Shown: piece by piece, positions 1 to 7,668 of the stretch | How positions within the stretch are numbered: the stretch's first letter is position 1 | Layout: every line of letters begins with the position of its first letter | NCBI GenBank assembly: GCA_965200005.1 | Contig: OZ241331.1 | Coordinates: 2,418,001 to 2,482,000, forward strand | DNA: 64,000 nucleotides | Origin: Aldehydirespirator sp965200005 | GTDB taxonomy: Bacteria > Actinomycetota > Acidimicrobiia > Acidimicrobiales > Aldehydirespiratoraceae | Reading direction: 5' to 3' | Notes under the pieces: model-generated | What the model was told of the DNA's origin: nothing | The model's database searches: none | Seen by the model: only the letters and a program-made list of their open reading frames with translations | Position numbers and translations under genes: made by a program

Positions 1-995
1 CGTGCCTTGGCTTGGTCATAGGCACTGACAATGTCTGCCACGATGCGATGTCGCACCACATCGACTTTGGTCAGATGCACGAAACCGATCCCGTCAATAG
101 CAGCGAGCAGTTTCTCGAGCCCGGAGAGACCGCTGCGACCGCCCGCAACGTCAACCTGAGTGACATCGCCGGTGACAACCGCACGAGAACCGAAACCAAT
201 GCGAGTCAAGAACATCTTCATCTGTTCGGGAGTGGTGTTCTGAGCTTCGTCGAGGATGATGAAACTTGAGTTGAGCGTGCGCCCCCTCATAAAGGCAAGC
301 GGCGCCACCTCAACCGCTCCCCGCTCAAGCAGCCCATCCATCCCGTCACTGCCGACCATGTCATAAAGGGCGTCATAGAGGGGACGCAGGTACGGGTCGA
401 CCTTGGCCATTAGGTCACCAGGCAGAAAACCGAGTCGCTCGCCCGCTTCGACGGCAGGGCGGGTCAAGATAATACGGCTCACTTCACCGGCCTCAAGTGC
501 CCTCACCGCCATCGCTACTGCCAGCCAACTCTTGCCGGTGCCGGCAGGGCCAATCGCAAACGTGATCACTTGCTCTGCCATCGTGTCGACGTAGCGCTTC
601 TGTCCCTCCGATTTCGGGCGCACCACACACCCACCACTTGTGCGCAACACGTCGTGAGTGAGCACTTCGGAGGCGCTGACATTGCTACGAACCATGTTGA
701 TGGCTTGATCGATCGTCCGGTCATCGAGACGATGCCCCCGTTCGATCAGCACAAATAGTTCTTCAAACAAACGGGCCACCGTCTCGGCTTCATCACCAGC
801 GAAGCTGACCTCATTGCCTCGCAGATGGATGCGGCTTCCGGGGAAGGCGTTCTGGAGCTTGTGCAGGTTGGTGTCATGCTCACCGACGAGGGGTCCGAGC
901 AGGTGGTTGGCTGGTACCCGGATCTTCGTCCTGGCGGGACGGCGGGCGGTCGTCCGAGCGGCACCGGTTGGGGTCTTGGTAGCGACTTCGGACAT
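1..995 (-). CDS. phoH: PhoH-like ATPase (3' end outside window)
   Basis: Cytoplasmic PhoH/YbeZ-family P-loop ATPase, usually linked to RNA metabolism and ribosome maturation together with YbeY. The visible 331 codons show an N-terminal ~140-residue region, a Walker A motif GPAGTGKS at about residues 149-156, and a Walker B motif FIILDEAQNTT further on. The last visible residues (VVRHRIVADIVSAYDQA) match the usual family C-terminus, so only a few codons should be missing past position 1. The ATG at 993-995 was chosen; an in-frame TTG lies 18 bases upstream. It follows ramB on the same strand after 34 bases. Family assignment is secure; the precise role is not visible. Confidence 0.93.
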   Translation of the reverse strand, partial: MSEVATKTPTGAARTTARRPARTKIRVPANHLLGPLVGEHDTNLHKLQNAFPGSRIHLRGNEVSFAGDEAETVARLFEELFVLIERGHRLDDRTIDQAINMVRSNVSASEVLTHDVLRTSGGCVVRPKSEGQKRYVDTMAEQVITFAIGPAGTGKSWLAVAMAVRALEAGEVSRIILTRPAVEAGERLGFLPGDLMAKVDPYLRPLYDALYDMVGSDGMDGLLERGAVEVAPLAFMRGRTLNSSFIILDEAQNTTPEQMKMFLTRIGFGSRAVVTGDVTQVDVAGGRSGLSGLEKLLAAIDGIGFVHLTKVDVVRHRIVADIVSAYDQAKA

Positions 996-1029
996 CAGTG
1001 GTTCGGCCCTCAACCCTATACGCCGGCGT

Positions 1030-2481
1030 CTAGCGGAGTCGCCGACGCTTGTCCAGGAACCGGTAGACGTCTAGCAGGTCAATTCCCGGAAAGGGCAAAA
1101 ACGAGCCCAGCGAGGGCGGCAGTGCCGAGAGCACATGGCTGCGCTGTGCCGCCGACGGCCACGCCACACCCTGCCACTCTTTGACCAGCGACGGGTCGGG
1201 TTGTACATCGCGTGTCCTAGCGAATTCACGACGCAGTGTCTCTGAACCACGGAACCAGTGCGCCTCTGCTTTGGTGGTACCGAGCGTGACTGCATACGGG
1301 ATACGGTCGTTTTCGGTCTCGATATAGGTCATGCAGAAGTACTCGCCGTCGTCAAGCACCGTGTATTGCTCATGCAACAAGAAGTGTCCCAGGGTTATCC
1401 AGGCCTGGCGTGCTCCCCACTGGCGCGGCACCCGCTCCCCTTCGAGACTGCCGTCCGCCGTAACCGGAAACTTCAAGCCGTCGTTCTCATACGCCTTGGT
1501 GATGATGCCGTCGGGGTCGGTGCGAAGGAAGTGAACGGGAAGCCCCAGATGCACGGTCGCCAGGTTTGTGAAGCGATGCGCAGCCATTTCATAGGAGATG
1601 TAGAAGGTCTCTTTGAGGTCCTCAACACTGATGTCTTGCTGATCCTTGGCTTCAAGTAGCAACTCGATCGCCGGAGCCTCTGGCGCGAGCACGGCAGCGG
1701 AGAAGTAGTTCGACTCGATGCGCTGGCGCAGGTAGCCACCGAAGTCCTTGGTGTCGCTGTGTTCTAGTGCGAAATGTCCCAGGGTTTGCATCAGCACAGA
1801 ACGTGCCTGGCGCACTTTGAGGCTGTTCTGATCGCCGATGTAGATCACTCGATCGCGGGTGTCGGTGATCGAACGAGCGGTTCTGGGAAGTCCCGAAACT
1901 CGCTCAATACGGAAGCCATAGGAAGTGGCGATCTCGGTGAGCACTCGCTCGCTGACGGGCCCTTGACCCGGGTATCCGGCTTGAGCCAACCGTCGTGTGG
2001 CGATGCTCTCGATCTCGGCGAAGTAGTTGTTGTTGTCTCGCATCTCACGGCGCAACTCCGAGTTGGCACGACGCGCCGCTGCAACAGCATCTCCTGGCCC
2101 ACCATCGCCACACAGAAGTGCCTTGCCCAGGGCAACGATGTGTTTCAGCGCGTCATCGTCGATGCGCGCCGATGGCTTGAGCCTCGGCAAACCCAGTTTT
2201 TGGTATGTCGGATCGTCTTGAGCGGTCATCAGCGCAAGTTCAAGCTCGTCGCGGCGCGCTGGTGGTGTCGGCTTCAGGAACTCTGAGGCAGTTGTCCCGA
2301 GCGCTTCGGCGAGTTCGTTCAACACTCCCAAGCGTGGCTCGATGTGACCGTTCTCTAGGCGTGAGAGATAGCTGACGGTGCGCCCAGTCCTGTTTGCAAG
2401 TACGGCCAGCGTCAGTCCCTGCTCACGGCGGACGTGCCTGACTCTCCGTCCCAATATCAACAGACCCGGATCCTTTGCCAT
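1030..2481 (-). CDS. ramB: RamB-like XRE/ScfR-family regulator of acetate and glyoxylate metabolism
   Basis: Transcription factor of the short-chain fatty acyl regulator group (483 aa). An N-terminal XRE helix-turn-helix lies at about residues 10-65 (TLAVLANRTGRTVSYLSRLE). The middle is an IrrE/ImmA-like domain in which the HExxH zinc-peptidase motif is degenerate (TLGHFALEH), as expected for a sensor rather than a protease, and a ScfR-type C-terminal domain follows. The open frame reaches 2550, but MAKDPGLLILG at 2481 aligns with the start of the HTH domain; neither start has a clear Shine-Dalgarno. RamB represses or tunes icl in Corynebacterium and mycobacteria, and icl lies 1.4 kb away here, which supports the name. 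Regulation of this particular icl is inferred. Confidence 0.85.
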   Translation of the reverse strand: MAKDPGLLILGRRVRHVRREQGLTLAVLANRTGRTVSYLSRLENGHIEPRLGVLNELAEALGTTASEFLKPTPPARRDELELALMTAQDDPTYQKLGLPRLKPSARIDDDALKHIVALGKALLCGDGGPGDAVAAARRANSELRREMRDNNNYFAEIESIATRRLAQAGYPGQGPVSERVLTEIATSYGFRIERVSGLPRTARSITDTRDRVIYIGDQNSLKVRQARSVLMQTLGHFALEHSDTKDFGGYLRQRIESNYFSAAVLAPEAPAIELLLEAKDQQDISVEDLKETFYISYEMAAHRFTNLATVHLGLPVHFLRTDPDGIITKAYENDGLKFPVTADGSLEGERVPRQWGARQAWITLGHFLLHEQYTVLDDGEYFCMTYIETENDRIPYAVTLGTTKAEAHWFRGSETLRREFARTRDVQPDPSLVKEWQGVAWPSAAQRSHVLSALPPSLGSFLPFPGIDLLDVYRFLDKRRRLR

Positions 2482-2696
2482 GATTGCAAGAATGCCAGAA
2501 ATTTCGCTTGAGCACAACACTTGTACAGATTGGGCTTCTCGGCGACTCATGGAGGTTGGTGCAAGCCGGGGCGCAGGCGTGTCGCAAGCGTGACGCTGTT
2601 CTGTCTCTCGGCAATCTCTAATCTCTCCACGGGTGCTAAATCGGTCGGCGTTGTGCGTTCAGCGCGCGGCGGTAGCAACCCAAAGGAGGTAACGCC
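2482..2696. promoter_or_regulatory. Divergent intergenic region ramB / dehydrogenase
   Basis: A 215-base region between divergent genes. It carries a strong Shine-Dalgarno (AAAGGAGG, 2682-2689) seven bases before the GTG of the dehydrogenase. GCAA-type half-motifs (ATTGCAAG near 2483, TCGCAAGC near 2583) resemble those upstream of icl and could be autoregulatory sites, but they are short and may be chance. No further gene seen. Confidence 0.4.
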
Positions 2697-3698
2697 GTGA
2701 TCACTGTTATGCCCGAGACGCTGGAGTCGCTGGCTTGCGACGTGCTGGTGGCAATTGGCTGCGACAAAGACATCGCAACCGAGATCGCCACACACCTCGT
2801 GGAGTCCGACCTGCGAGGGGTGTCTTCACATGGCACGATGCGCCTCACCCAGTACGCCAAACAGGCACAAACTGGCTATCTAGATCCTGCTGGGCGACCC
2901 GAGCAGGTCACTTCGGTTGGTGGTCGGGTGGTGATTGACGGCAATCGAGGCTTTGGGCACCCCGCCATGGCACTCGCAGTGCGCCGCGCCATCGCAACAA
3001 GCCAGCGCGCGGGTAGTGGCATTGTCGCGGTGCGTAACTGCGGGCACACCGGACGCATCGGGCACTACGCCGAGATGGCGGCCAAGTCCGGATTGGCTTC
3101 GATCATTGGCGGAGGTGGCTGCCGAGAAAGATGGCCTCAAGTTGCACCTCACGGCGGGATCGACCCGAAGCTGCCAACTAACCCGTGGGCGTTTGGCTTT
3201 CCTGGCGATCACCGTGGGCCAATCGTTGCTGACTTCGCTACAGGGATGGTCTCGGGCGGTCGCACTATGGCAGCCCACAAACAAGGGGTCGATCTTCCCG
3301 GCGACTTTGTGCTGACTATTGACGGCGAAATCTCAAGTGATCCTGCCGCTTATCTCAACGGTGGAGCCATCCGCCCAGCGGCAGGCCCGAAGGGATTCGG
3401 GATGGGTTTAGTTGCCGAGTTGCTCGCAACTGCGATGCTCGGCACCGACACACCCGAGAGCAACTGGATCATCATCGTGATCGACTGCTCGAGTTACCGC
3501 TCGCTGCCTGCCATTGTGGAAATGGTGACTGAGATCGTCGACGATGTCTGCTCGTCGCGACCCGAACCAGGAGGCACCGGGGTGGAGATCCCAGGTCAGC
3601 GAGAACACGCCATGATGTTGGCCCGCCGCCGTCAAGGCATCCCCATGTACGCCAACATCTGGTCGGAGTTGACCAGCCTCCGAGAGCAGTTGTGCTAA
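2697..3698 (+). CDS. Malate/L-lactate dehydrogenase-type (Ldh_2 / YlbC / AllD family) oxidoreductase
   Basis: NAD(P)-dependent 2-hydroxyacid dehydrogenase of the Ldh_2 family (333 aa, normal family length). Seen: the N-terminal SDLRGVSSHGTMRL motif (family DxxGxxSHG), RNCGHTGRIGHYAEMA containing the catalytic-type His, NPWAFGFPG, and the C-terminal GPKGFGMGLVAELLA. Family members act on malate, lactate, ureidoglycolate or sulfolactate, so the substrate is open. The GTG start at 2697 is fixed by an excellent Shine-Dalgarno. The gene lies between ramB and icl in the icl direction, so a two-carbon or malate-side role is plausible but inferred. The 223-base gap before icl suggests separate transcription. 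Confidence 0.85.
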   Translation: MITVMPETLESLACDVLVAIGCDKDIATEIATHLVESDLRGVSSHGTMRLTQYAKQAQTGYLDPAGRPEQVTSVGGRVVIDGNRGFGHPAMALAVRRAIATSQRAGSGIVAVRNCGHTGRIGHYAEMAAKSGLASIIGGGGCRERWPQVAPHGGIDPKLPTNPWAFGFPGDHRGPIVADFATGMVSGGRTMAAHKQGVDLPGDFVLTIDGEISSDPAAYLNGGAIRPAAGPKGFGMGLVAELLATAMLGTDTPESNWIIIVIDCSSYRSLPAIVEMVTEIVDDVCSSRPEPGGTGVEIPGQREHAMMLARRRQGIPMYANIWSELTSLREQLC

Positions 3699-3720
3699 TC
3701 GTTGACATCCTCACAAAGAC

Positions 3721-3780
3721 GCTCGCAAGATCCTCGCAAGAGCAGCAGCTTGAACCTAGTCACCCTTGCATATCTGCAAG
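3721..3780. promoter_or_regulatory. Candidate RamB operator region upstream of icl
   Basis: The icl leader holds a direct repeat CTCGCAAGA (3722-3730 and 3733-3741, spaced one helical turn) and, 24 bases further, a perfect inverted repeat CTTGCATATCTGCAAG (3765-3780; 6-bp arms, 4-bp spacer). An AAATTTGC half-site follows at 3788. Known RamB boxes are built from TTTGC/GCAAA elements, so this fits a RamB operator array. The link to RamB is inference from motif likeness and the nearby ramB gene. Confidence 0.5.
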
Positions 3781-3921
3781 ATCTATGAAATTTGCTGCAC
3801 ATCACAATTCTAGGGATGTAGACGTTCGCTAGAGCTTCCAACGATCGTTGCAATGATGGATGATCTTGTTGTGGTGCTGTCGCGCAACGGGGCGCAGGCA
3901 CACCGTCGACAGGAGGATCCG

Positions 3922-5217
3922 ATGGACGTTGCAACTAGCAGCTTTGCTCGCCAGGTCGAGTCGCTGGAGGCGGATTGGGAGACCAATCCCCGCTGGAACG
4001 GCGTACGGCGTGACTATTCCGCAGCCGATGTCGTATCGCTGCGTGGCTCGGTCAACCCTGAATGCACGCTTGCACGCGACGGTGCCCGCAAGCTGTGGCG
4101 GATGCTCAACGACGCCGAGTACACCCACGCACTCGGCGCCATGACGGGAGCTCAGGCAGTCCAGTACGCCAAGGCTGGCCTGCCGGCGCTGTATGTGTCC
4201 GGCTGGCAGGTTGCCGGCGATGCCAACCTCGCCGGCCAGGTTTATCCCGACCAGTCGCTGTACCCGAGCGACTCGGTGCCAGCACTAGTTGAAAGACTCA
4301 ACAACGCCTTGCGCCGGGCCGATCAGATCGCCTGGAGCGAGACCCGAGGCAAGCCCGATCGCGATTACATGCTGCCGATCGTTGCTGATGCCGAGGCCGG
4401 CTTCGGCGGACCCCTCAATGCCTTCGAGCTGATGAAAGGGATGATCGAAGCGGGAGCAGCCGCCGTTCACTACGAAGATCAGCTGAGCTCGGCCAAGAAG
4501 TGCGGTCACATGGGCGGCAAGGTGCTGGTGCCAACTGCACAGCACATCGCCACGCTGCGAGCAGCACGTCTCGCGGCCGACGTGATGGGGGTTGACACGC
4601 TGCTGGTTGCTCGCACCGATGCCTTGAGCGCAGGTCTCATCACCAGCGACATTGATGTGCGTGACCGAGCTCGCCTGACTGGTGAGCGCACTGCTGAAGG
4701 CTTCTTCGTGACCGAGCCTGGCATCGAGGCTCCCATCAGGCGGGGTCTGGCCTACGCGCCCTACTGTGACCTGCTCTGGTGCGAGACTTCAACCCCTGAT
4801 CTTGACGAGGCTCGCGAGTTCGCCGAGGCCATCCATGCCACCTATCCCAACAAGATGCTCGCTTACAACTGCTCGCCCTCCTTCAACTGGCGGGCGCACC
4901 TTGACGACACGACCATTGACGTGTTCCAGAAGGAACTGGGCGCTATGGGTTACTCATTCCAGTTCATCACGCTGGCGGGCTGGCATGCCATCAACGCCGC
5001 TGCGTTCGAACTGGCTCGTGGCTATGAGTCAGATGACATGACCGCATATGTGAGCCTGCAGCAGCGTGAGTTCGACCTTGAGACTGTCGGCTACACCGCT
5101 ACGCGTCACCAGCGTGAGGTCGGAGCCGGATACTTCGATCAGGTCGCTTCGGTGGTTTCCGGCGGTACGGCCTCGACTCTGGCTCTCGAAGGCAGCACCG
5201 AACAAGCACAGTTCTAG
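3922..5217 (+). CDS. icl: Isocitrate lyase (class I actinobacterial type)
   Basis: Cleaves isocitrate to glyoxylate and succinate in the glyoxylate shunt, used for growth on acetate and fatty acids. At 431 aa it matches the ~430-residue Icl1/AceA type. The catalytic signature KKCGHMGGKVLVP is present, as are TGAQAVQYAKAGLPALYVSGWQ near the N-terminus and PSFNWRAHLDD near the C-terminus. The open frame begins at 3853, but the ATG at 3922 has a perfect AGGAGG (3911-3916) five bases upstream and yields the canonical N-terminus, so it was chosen. No malate synthase is visible in the window. Expression is probably under RamB-type control. Confidence 0.97.
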   Translation: MDVATSSFARQVESLEADWETNPRWNGVRRDYSAADVVSLRGSVNPECTLARDGARKLWRMLNDAEYTHALGAMTGAQAVQYAKAGLPALYVSGWQVAGDANLAGQVYPDQSLYPSDSVPALVERLNNALRRADQIAWSETRGKPDRDYMLPIVADAEAGFGGPLNAFELMKGMIEAGAAAVHYEDQLSSAKKCGHMGGKVLVPTAQHIATLRAARLAADVMGVDTLLVARTDALSAGLITSDIDVRDRARLTGERTAEGFFVTEPGIEAPIRRGLAYAPYCDLLWCETSTPDLDEAREFAEAIHATYPNKMLAYNCSPSFNWRAHLDDTTIDVFQKELGAMGYSFQFITLAGWHAINAAAFELARGYESDDMTAYVSLQQREFDLETVGYTATRHQREVGAGYFDQVASVVSGGTASTLALEGSTEQAQF

Positions 5218-5253
5218 GCAGTTCCCTTCAAGACTTCAAGAGAGCTCCCCTTA

Positions 5254-5315
5254 CGCGTGCTGATCCGTCCAAGCCATACAGCCTTTTTGTTGGATTCGGG
5301 CGGATCAGCAACGCG
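5254..5315. terminator. Long inverted repeat downstream of icl
   Basis: Left arm CGCGTGCTGATCCG (5254-5267) pairs with right arm CGGATCAGCAACGCG (5301-5315) with one bulged base, enclosing a 33-base loop that contains a CTTTTTG run. There is no T-tract after the right arm, so it is not a classic intrinsic terminator. It could end icl transcription, or shield the tRNA region. Confidence 0.4.
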
Positions 5316-5398
5316 CTACAGACAATCACCGCACTACCGACACCTGAGACTGTGCACACACCCTAAAGGCTGGGCACACCTAAAGGGCTAGAGACAGG

Positions 5399-5472
5399 CG
5401 CCCCCGACAGGACTCGAACCCGCAACCTGAGGGGTAGAAACCCTCCGCTCTATCCATTTGAGCTACAGGGGC
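5399..5472 (-). tRNA. tRNA-Arg (anticodon TCT)
   Basis: Folded by hand: acceptor GCCCCTG/CGGGGGC, D-arm GCTC/GAGC, anticodon stem GAGGG/CCCTC with loop TTTCTAC giving anticodon TCT, and a TTCGAGT T-loop. CCA is not encoded. Two copies of CCTAAAGG (5362-5369, 5379-5386) lie just downstream of its 3' end. Confidence 0.95.
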
Positions 5473-5545
5473 ACCGCAACGCTACCGGGCTAGCGGAACG
5501 CCCCGCATCCAGCCATCTCGTGCAGCATCGGGATCAACTTCGACC

Positions 5546-5576
5546 AGATCTCGAAACAGATCTCGGCTAGATCTCG
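5546..5576. repeat. Three phased AGATCTCG repeats upstream of tRNA-His
   Basis: AGATCTCG occurs at 5546-5553, 5558-5565 and 5569-5576, with start-to-start spacing of 12 and 11 bases, about one helical turn. The array lies ~90 bases before tRNA-His in the gap between divergent tRNA genes. Each unit contains the palindrome AGATCT. Possible protein-binding array; no known factor can be named. Confidence 0.35.
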
Positions 5577-5662
5577 GACAGGGCTTGAGCCACCGGAGAA
5601 CAGCGCCGGATTTGCGGTTGCGGCGTCTAGAGTTTGGCGACTAACCCTTTAGGGTGAAACAT

Positions 5663-5737
5663 GGTGGCCGTAGCTCAGTCGGTTAGAGCGCCGGGTTGTG
5701 GTCCCGGAGGTCGGGGGTTCGATTCCCCTCGGTCACC
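5663..5737 (+). tRNA. tRNA-His (anticodon GTG)
   Basis: Acceptor GTGGCCG/CGGTCAC, D-arm GCTC/GAGC, anticodon stem CCGGG/CCCGG with loop TTGTGGT (anticodon GTG), and TTCGATT T-loop. A genomic G at 5663 can supply the G-1 typical of tRNA-His opposite discriminator C. CCA is not encoded. Confidence 0.96.
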
Positions 5738-5758
5738 CGCTAGCCTCGCCCGAGACAA

Positions 5759-5835
5759 GCGCCTCTAGCTCAAATTGGCAGAGCAACGGACTCTTAATCC
5801 GCAGGTTCTGGGTTCGAGTCCCAGGGGGCGTACCA
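5759..5835 (+). tRNA. tRNA-Lys (anticodon CTT)
   Basis: Acceptor GCGCCTC/GGGGCGT, D-arm GCTC/GAGC, anticodon loop CTCTTAA giving CTT, and TTCGAGT T-loop. Unlike the two tRNAs before it, an encoded CCA follows the discriminator A (5833-5835). It lies 21 bases after tRNA-His and is probably co-transcribed with it. Confidence 0.95.
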
Positions 5836-5960
5836 GTTTGACTGTGCTCGCCGGAGTTGCCGTCCGCCGATGCTTGGTACAGACTAACGGCGCTTCCCCC
5901 TGATTTTCCGCGGCCGGTAGCGGGCCCCGATCTCATCGATGGCCCTGAGGTGACAAACAC

Positions 5961-6770
5961 ATGGATCGCTACGCGATATTCGTTGATGCCGATTACTTAT
6001 ACACCGAGGGTGGTCTGTTGTGCTGCAACAGCTCAGACCGCCACGACATACTTCTCTATGGCCTTGGTGCCAACGACGTCCTTATGGGCGTGGCATCGGA
6101 CCTGTCTGGTCAGAGGCCCCTACGTACCTACTGGTATGACACCAGCGGGGTGGCTAGCGCGAGCTCTGCACAGAAGCTGCTTGCCACCCTCCCCAACATG
6201 AAGCTGAGGCTTGAGAGCGACGAGGAGGGGGCTGCGCTGTCGCCTATCAGCGCTGGCATCCACCGTGACCTGCTGACTCTGAGCAAGGCCGGTGCCATCT
6301 GTGATGCCTTCATGCTCACCGCCGACACGCGCCTTGTGAATACCGTCAACGAGGTGCAAGACACCGGGGTGCGGGTCACGGTGATCAACGTCGCCTCGCC
6401 GCAGAATCCCAATCGGCTGAGCCGTCTGGCAATTGAAGCCGACGAAGTTGTGAGGCTGAGCAAGGATGAACTGTCGCGTTTCATCAGGCGGCGACGAGCA
6501 CCAGACGATGCTTCGACGGGCACCTACGATCCGGTTGAGTCTGTAGCGGTCGCCGCTACAGACTTTGCGGAGAACTGGCTATATCGGGCCAGCGACGACG
6601 AGTTCGACAGGGTGCTAGATCACCGCCCCCGTATCCCCGAGTCGCTAGACGGTGACCTGCTTTATTTCGTGGAGAACGTGATCGGCGGGAGCCTGCGGGG
6701 TCAGGATCGGCTCCGGCGCGCTATCCGCCAGGCCTTCTGGCGAAGGGTCGATCTCGAAATTGAAGGCTGA
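5961..6770 (+). CDS. NYN-domain (PIN-like) protein
   Basis: 269-aa cytoplasmic protein with an N-terminal NYN/LabA-type nuclease fold: the FVDADYLYTEGG start carries the first acidic residue, and CDAFMLTADTRLVNTVNEVQ (about residues 113-132) carries the later acidic cluster. NYN proteins are metal-dependent RNases; the RNA target here is unknown. The last ~100 residues are arginine-rich and acidic and not recognised. The ATG at 5961 has GAGG 11-14 bases upstream. The 3' end runs 70 bases into the convergent znuB coding region. Placement just after two tRNA genes is suggestive of tRNA processing but is only context. Confidence 0.75.
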   Translation: MDRYAIFVDADYLYTEGGLLCCNSSDRHDILLYGLGANDVLMGVASDLSGQRPLRTYWYDTSGVASASSAQKLLATLPNMKLRLESDEEGAALSPISAGIHRDLLTLSKAGAICDAFMLTADTRLVNTVNEVQDTGVRVTVINVASPQNPNRLSRLAIEADEVVRLSKDELSRFIRRRRAPDDASTGTYDPVESVAVAATDFAENWLYRASDDEFDRVLDHRPRIPESLDGDLLYFVENVIGGSLRGQDRLRRAIRQAFWRRVDLEIEG

Positions 6771-7630
6771 CCGTTGCGCCACGGCAGGCGCAACGGAAGC
6801 ATTGACTTGATCGTCAGCACGACAACAAAGGACGTCACCGCTGTCAGCGCCATCGACGCACCGGCGGCGAGGTCGTAGTGGTAGCTCACAAGTAAGCCGA
6901 TCACAGTTGACATCACCCCTATAGCAATGGCGAGAGCCATGATTCGCGGCACGCGTGCGACGAGCAACACTGCCGTTGCCGGTGGCGCGATCAGGAACGC
7001 AAACACGAGCAGGTTCCCGACAGCCTCAAACATCGCCACGATCGACACGGCAAGCAATACCAGCAACACTCCGTGTGCTAGGCGTGGCCGCAGACCGAGC
7101 ACTTGGGCTTGCACTGGATCGAAGGTCATGACGAGAAACGCACGGTAAAACACGGCCACACCGGCAAGCGACACTGCGGCTGCCACGGCCTGGCGGCGTA
7201 AGTCATCGGCGTCAATGCCCGTGACAGACCCGAACAGGAAGCGGTTGAGGTCGCCGCTATAGGCACCCGATCCGCTTGACATGATCGCAACTGCGAGGGC
7301 GAGAAAGCCCACAAAGAGCAAGCCCACCGAGGTGTCCTCCGGGAGAGGCGAGTTGTGGCGGATGGCGTTGATGCCCCACACCATCACCAGTCCCGCAATG
7401 GCTGCTCCGATGGTGGTGCTCATACCCAATACGAAGGCGATCGCGACGCCCGGCAACACTCCGTGAGCCAGCGCATCGCCCAGAAAGCTCATGCCTCGTA
7501 GCACCACCCAGGTGCCCACTACCGATGTCGTCAGCACCGCAAGTACGGCCGCGTAAAGGGCGTTGCGCATGAAGACGTTGGATGCGAACGGATCGATCCA
7601 CCAGGCGATTGGCTCGGTAATGAACTCCAA
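6701..7630 (-). CDS. znuB: Zinc/manganese ABC transporter permease (ZnuB/MntB type)
   Basis: Inner-membrane permease of the ABC-3 family (309 aa). Repeated hydrophobic segments cover most of the protein, and family motifs are present: GDALAHGVLPGVAIAF near residue 55 and GNLLVFAFLIAPPATAVLLV near residue 210. It follows znuA by 38 bases on the same strand. No ATPase gene lies beside the pair; the ATPase with matching features is 10 kb away at 17415. The basic C-terminal tail (about 25 residues) overlaps the convergent NYN gene. Zinc rather than manganese is inferred from the His-rich binding protein. Confidence 0.9.
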   Translation of the reverse strand: MEFITEPIAWWIDPFASNVFMRNALYAAVLAVLTTSVVGTWVVLRGMSFLGDALAHGVLPGVAIAFVLGMSTTIGAAIAGLVMVWGINAIRHNSPLPEDTSVGLLFVGFLALAVAIMSSGSGAYSGDLNRFLFGSVTGIDADDLRRQAVAAAVSLAGVAVFYRAFLVMTFDPVQAQVLGLRPRLAHGVLLVLLAVSIVAMFEAVGNLLVFAFLIAPPATAVLLVARVPRIMALAIAIGVMSTVIGLLVSYHYDLAAGASMALTAVTSFVVVLTIKSMLPLRLPWRNGQPSISRSTLRQKAWRIARRSRS

Positions 7631-7668
7631 GGAGGGTGACCTTAGGCCCCGCAGAGGGGGCCGATCGA

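Noticed and set aside
1258..1659. Plus-strand 133-codon ORF
   Set aside because: Fully inside ramB on the other strand; shadow frame.
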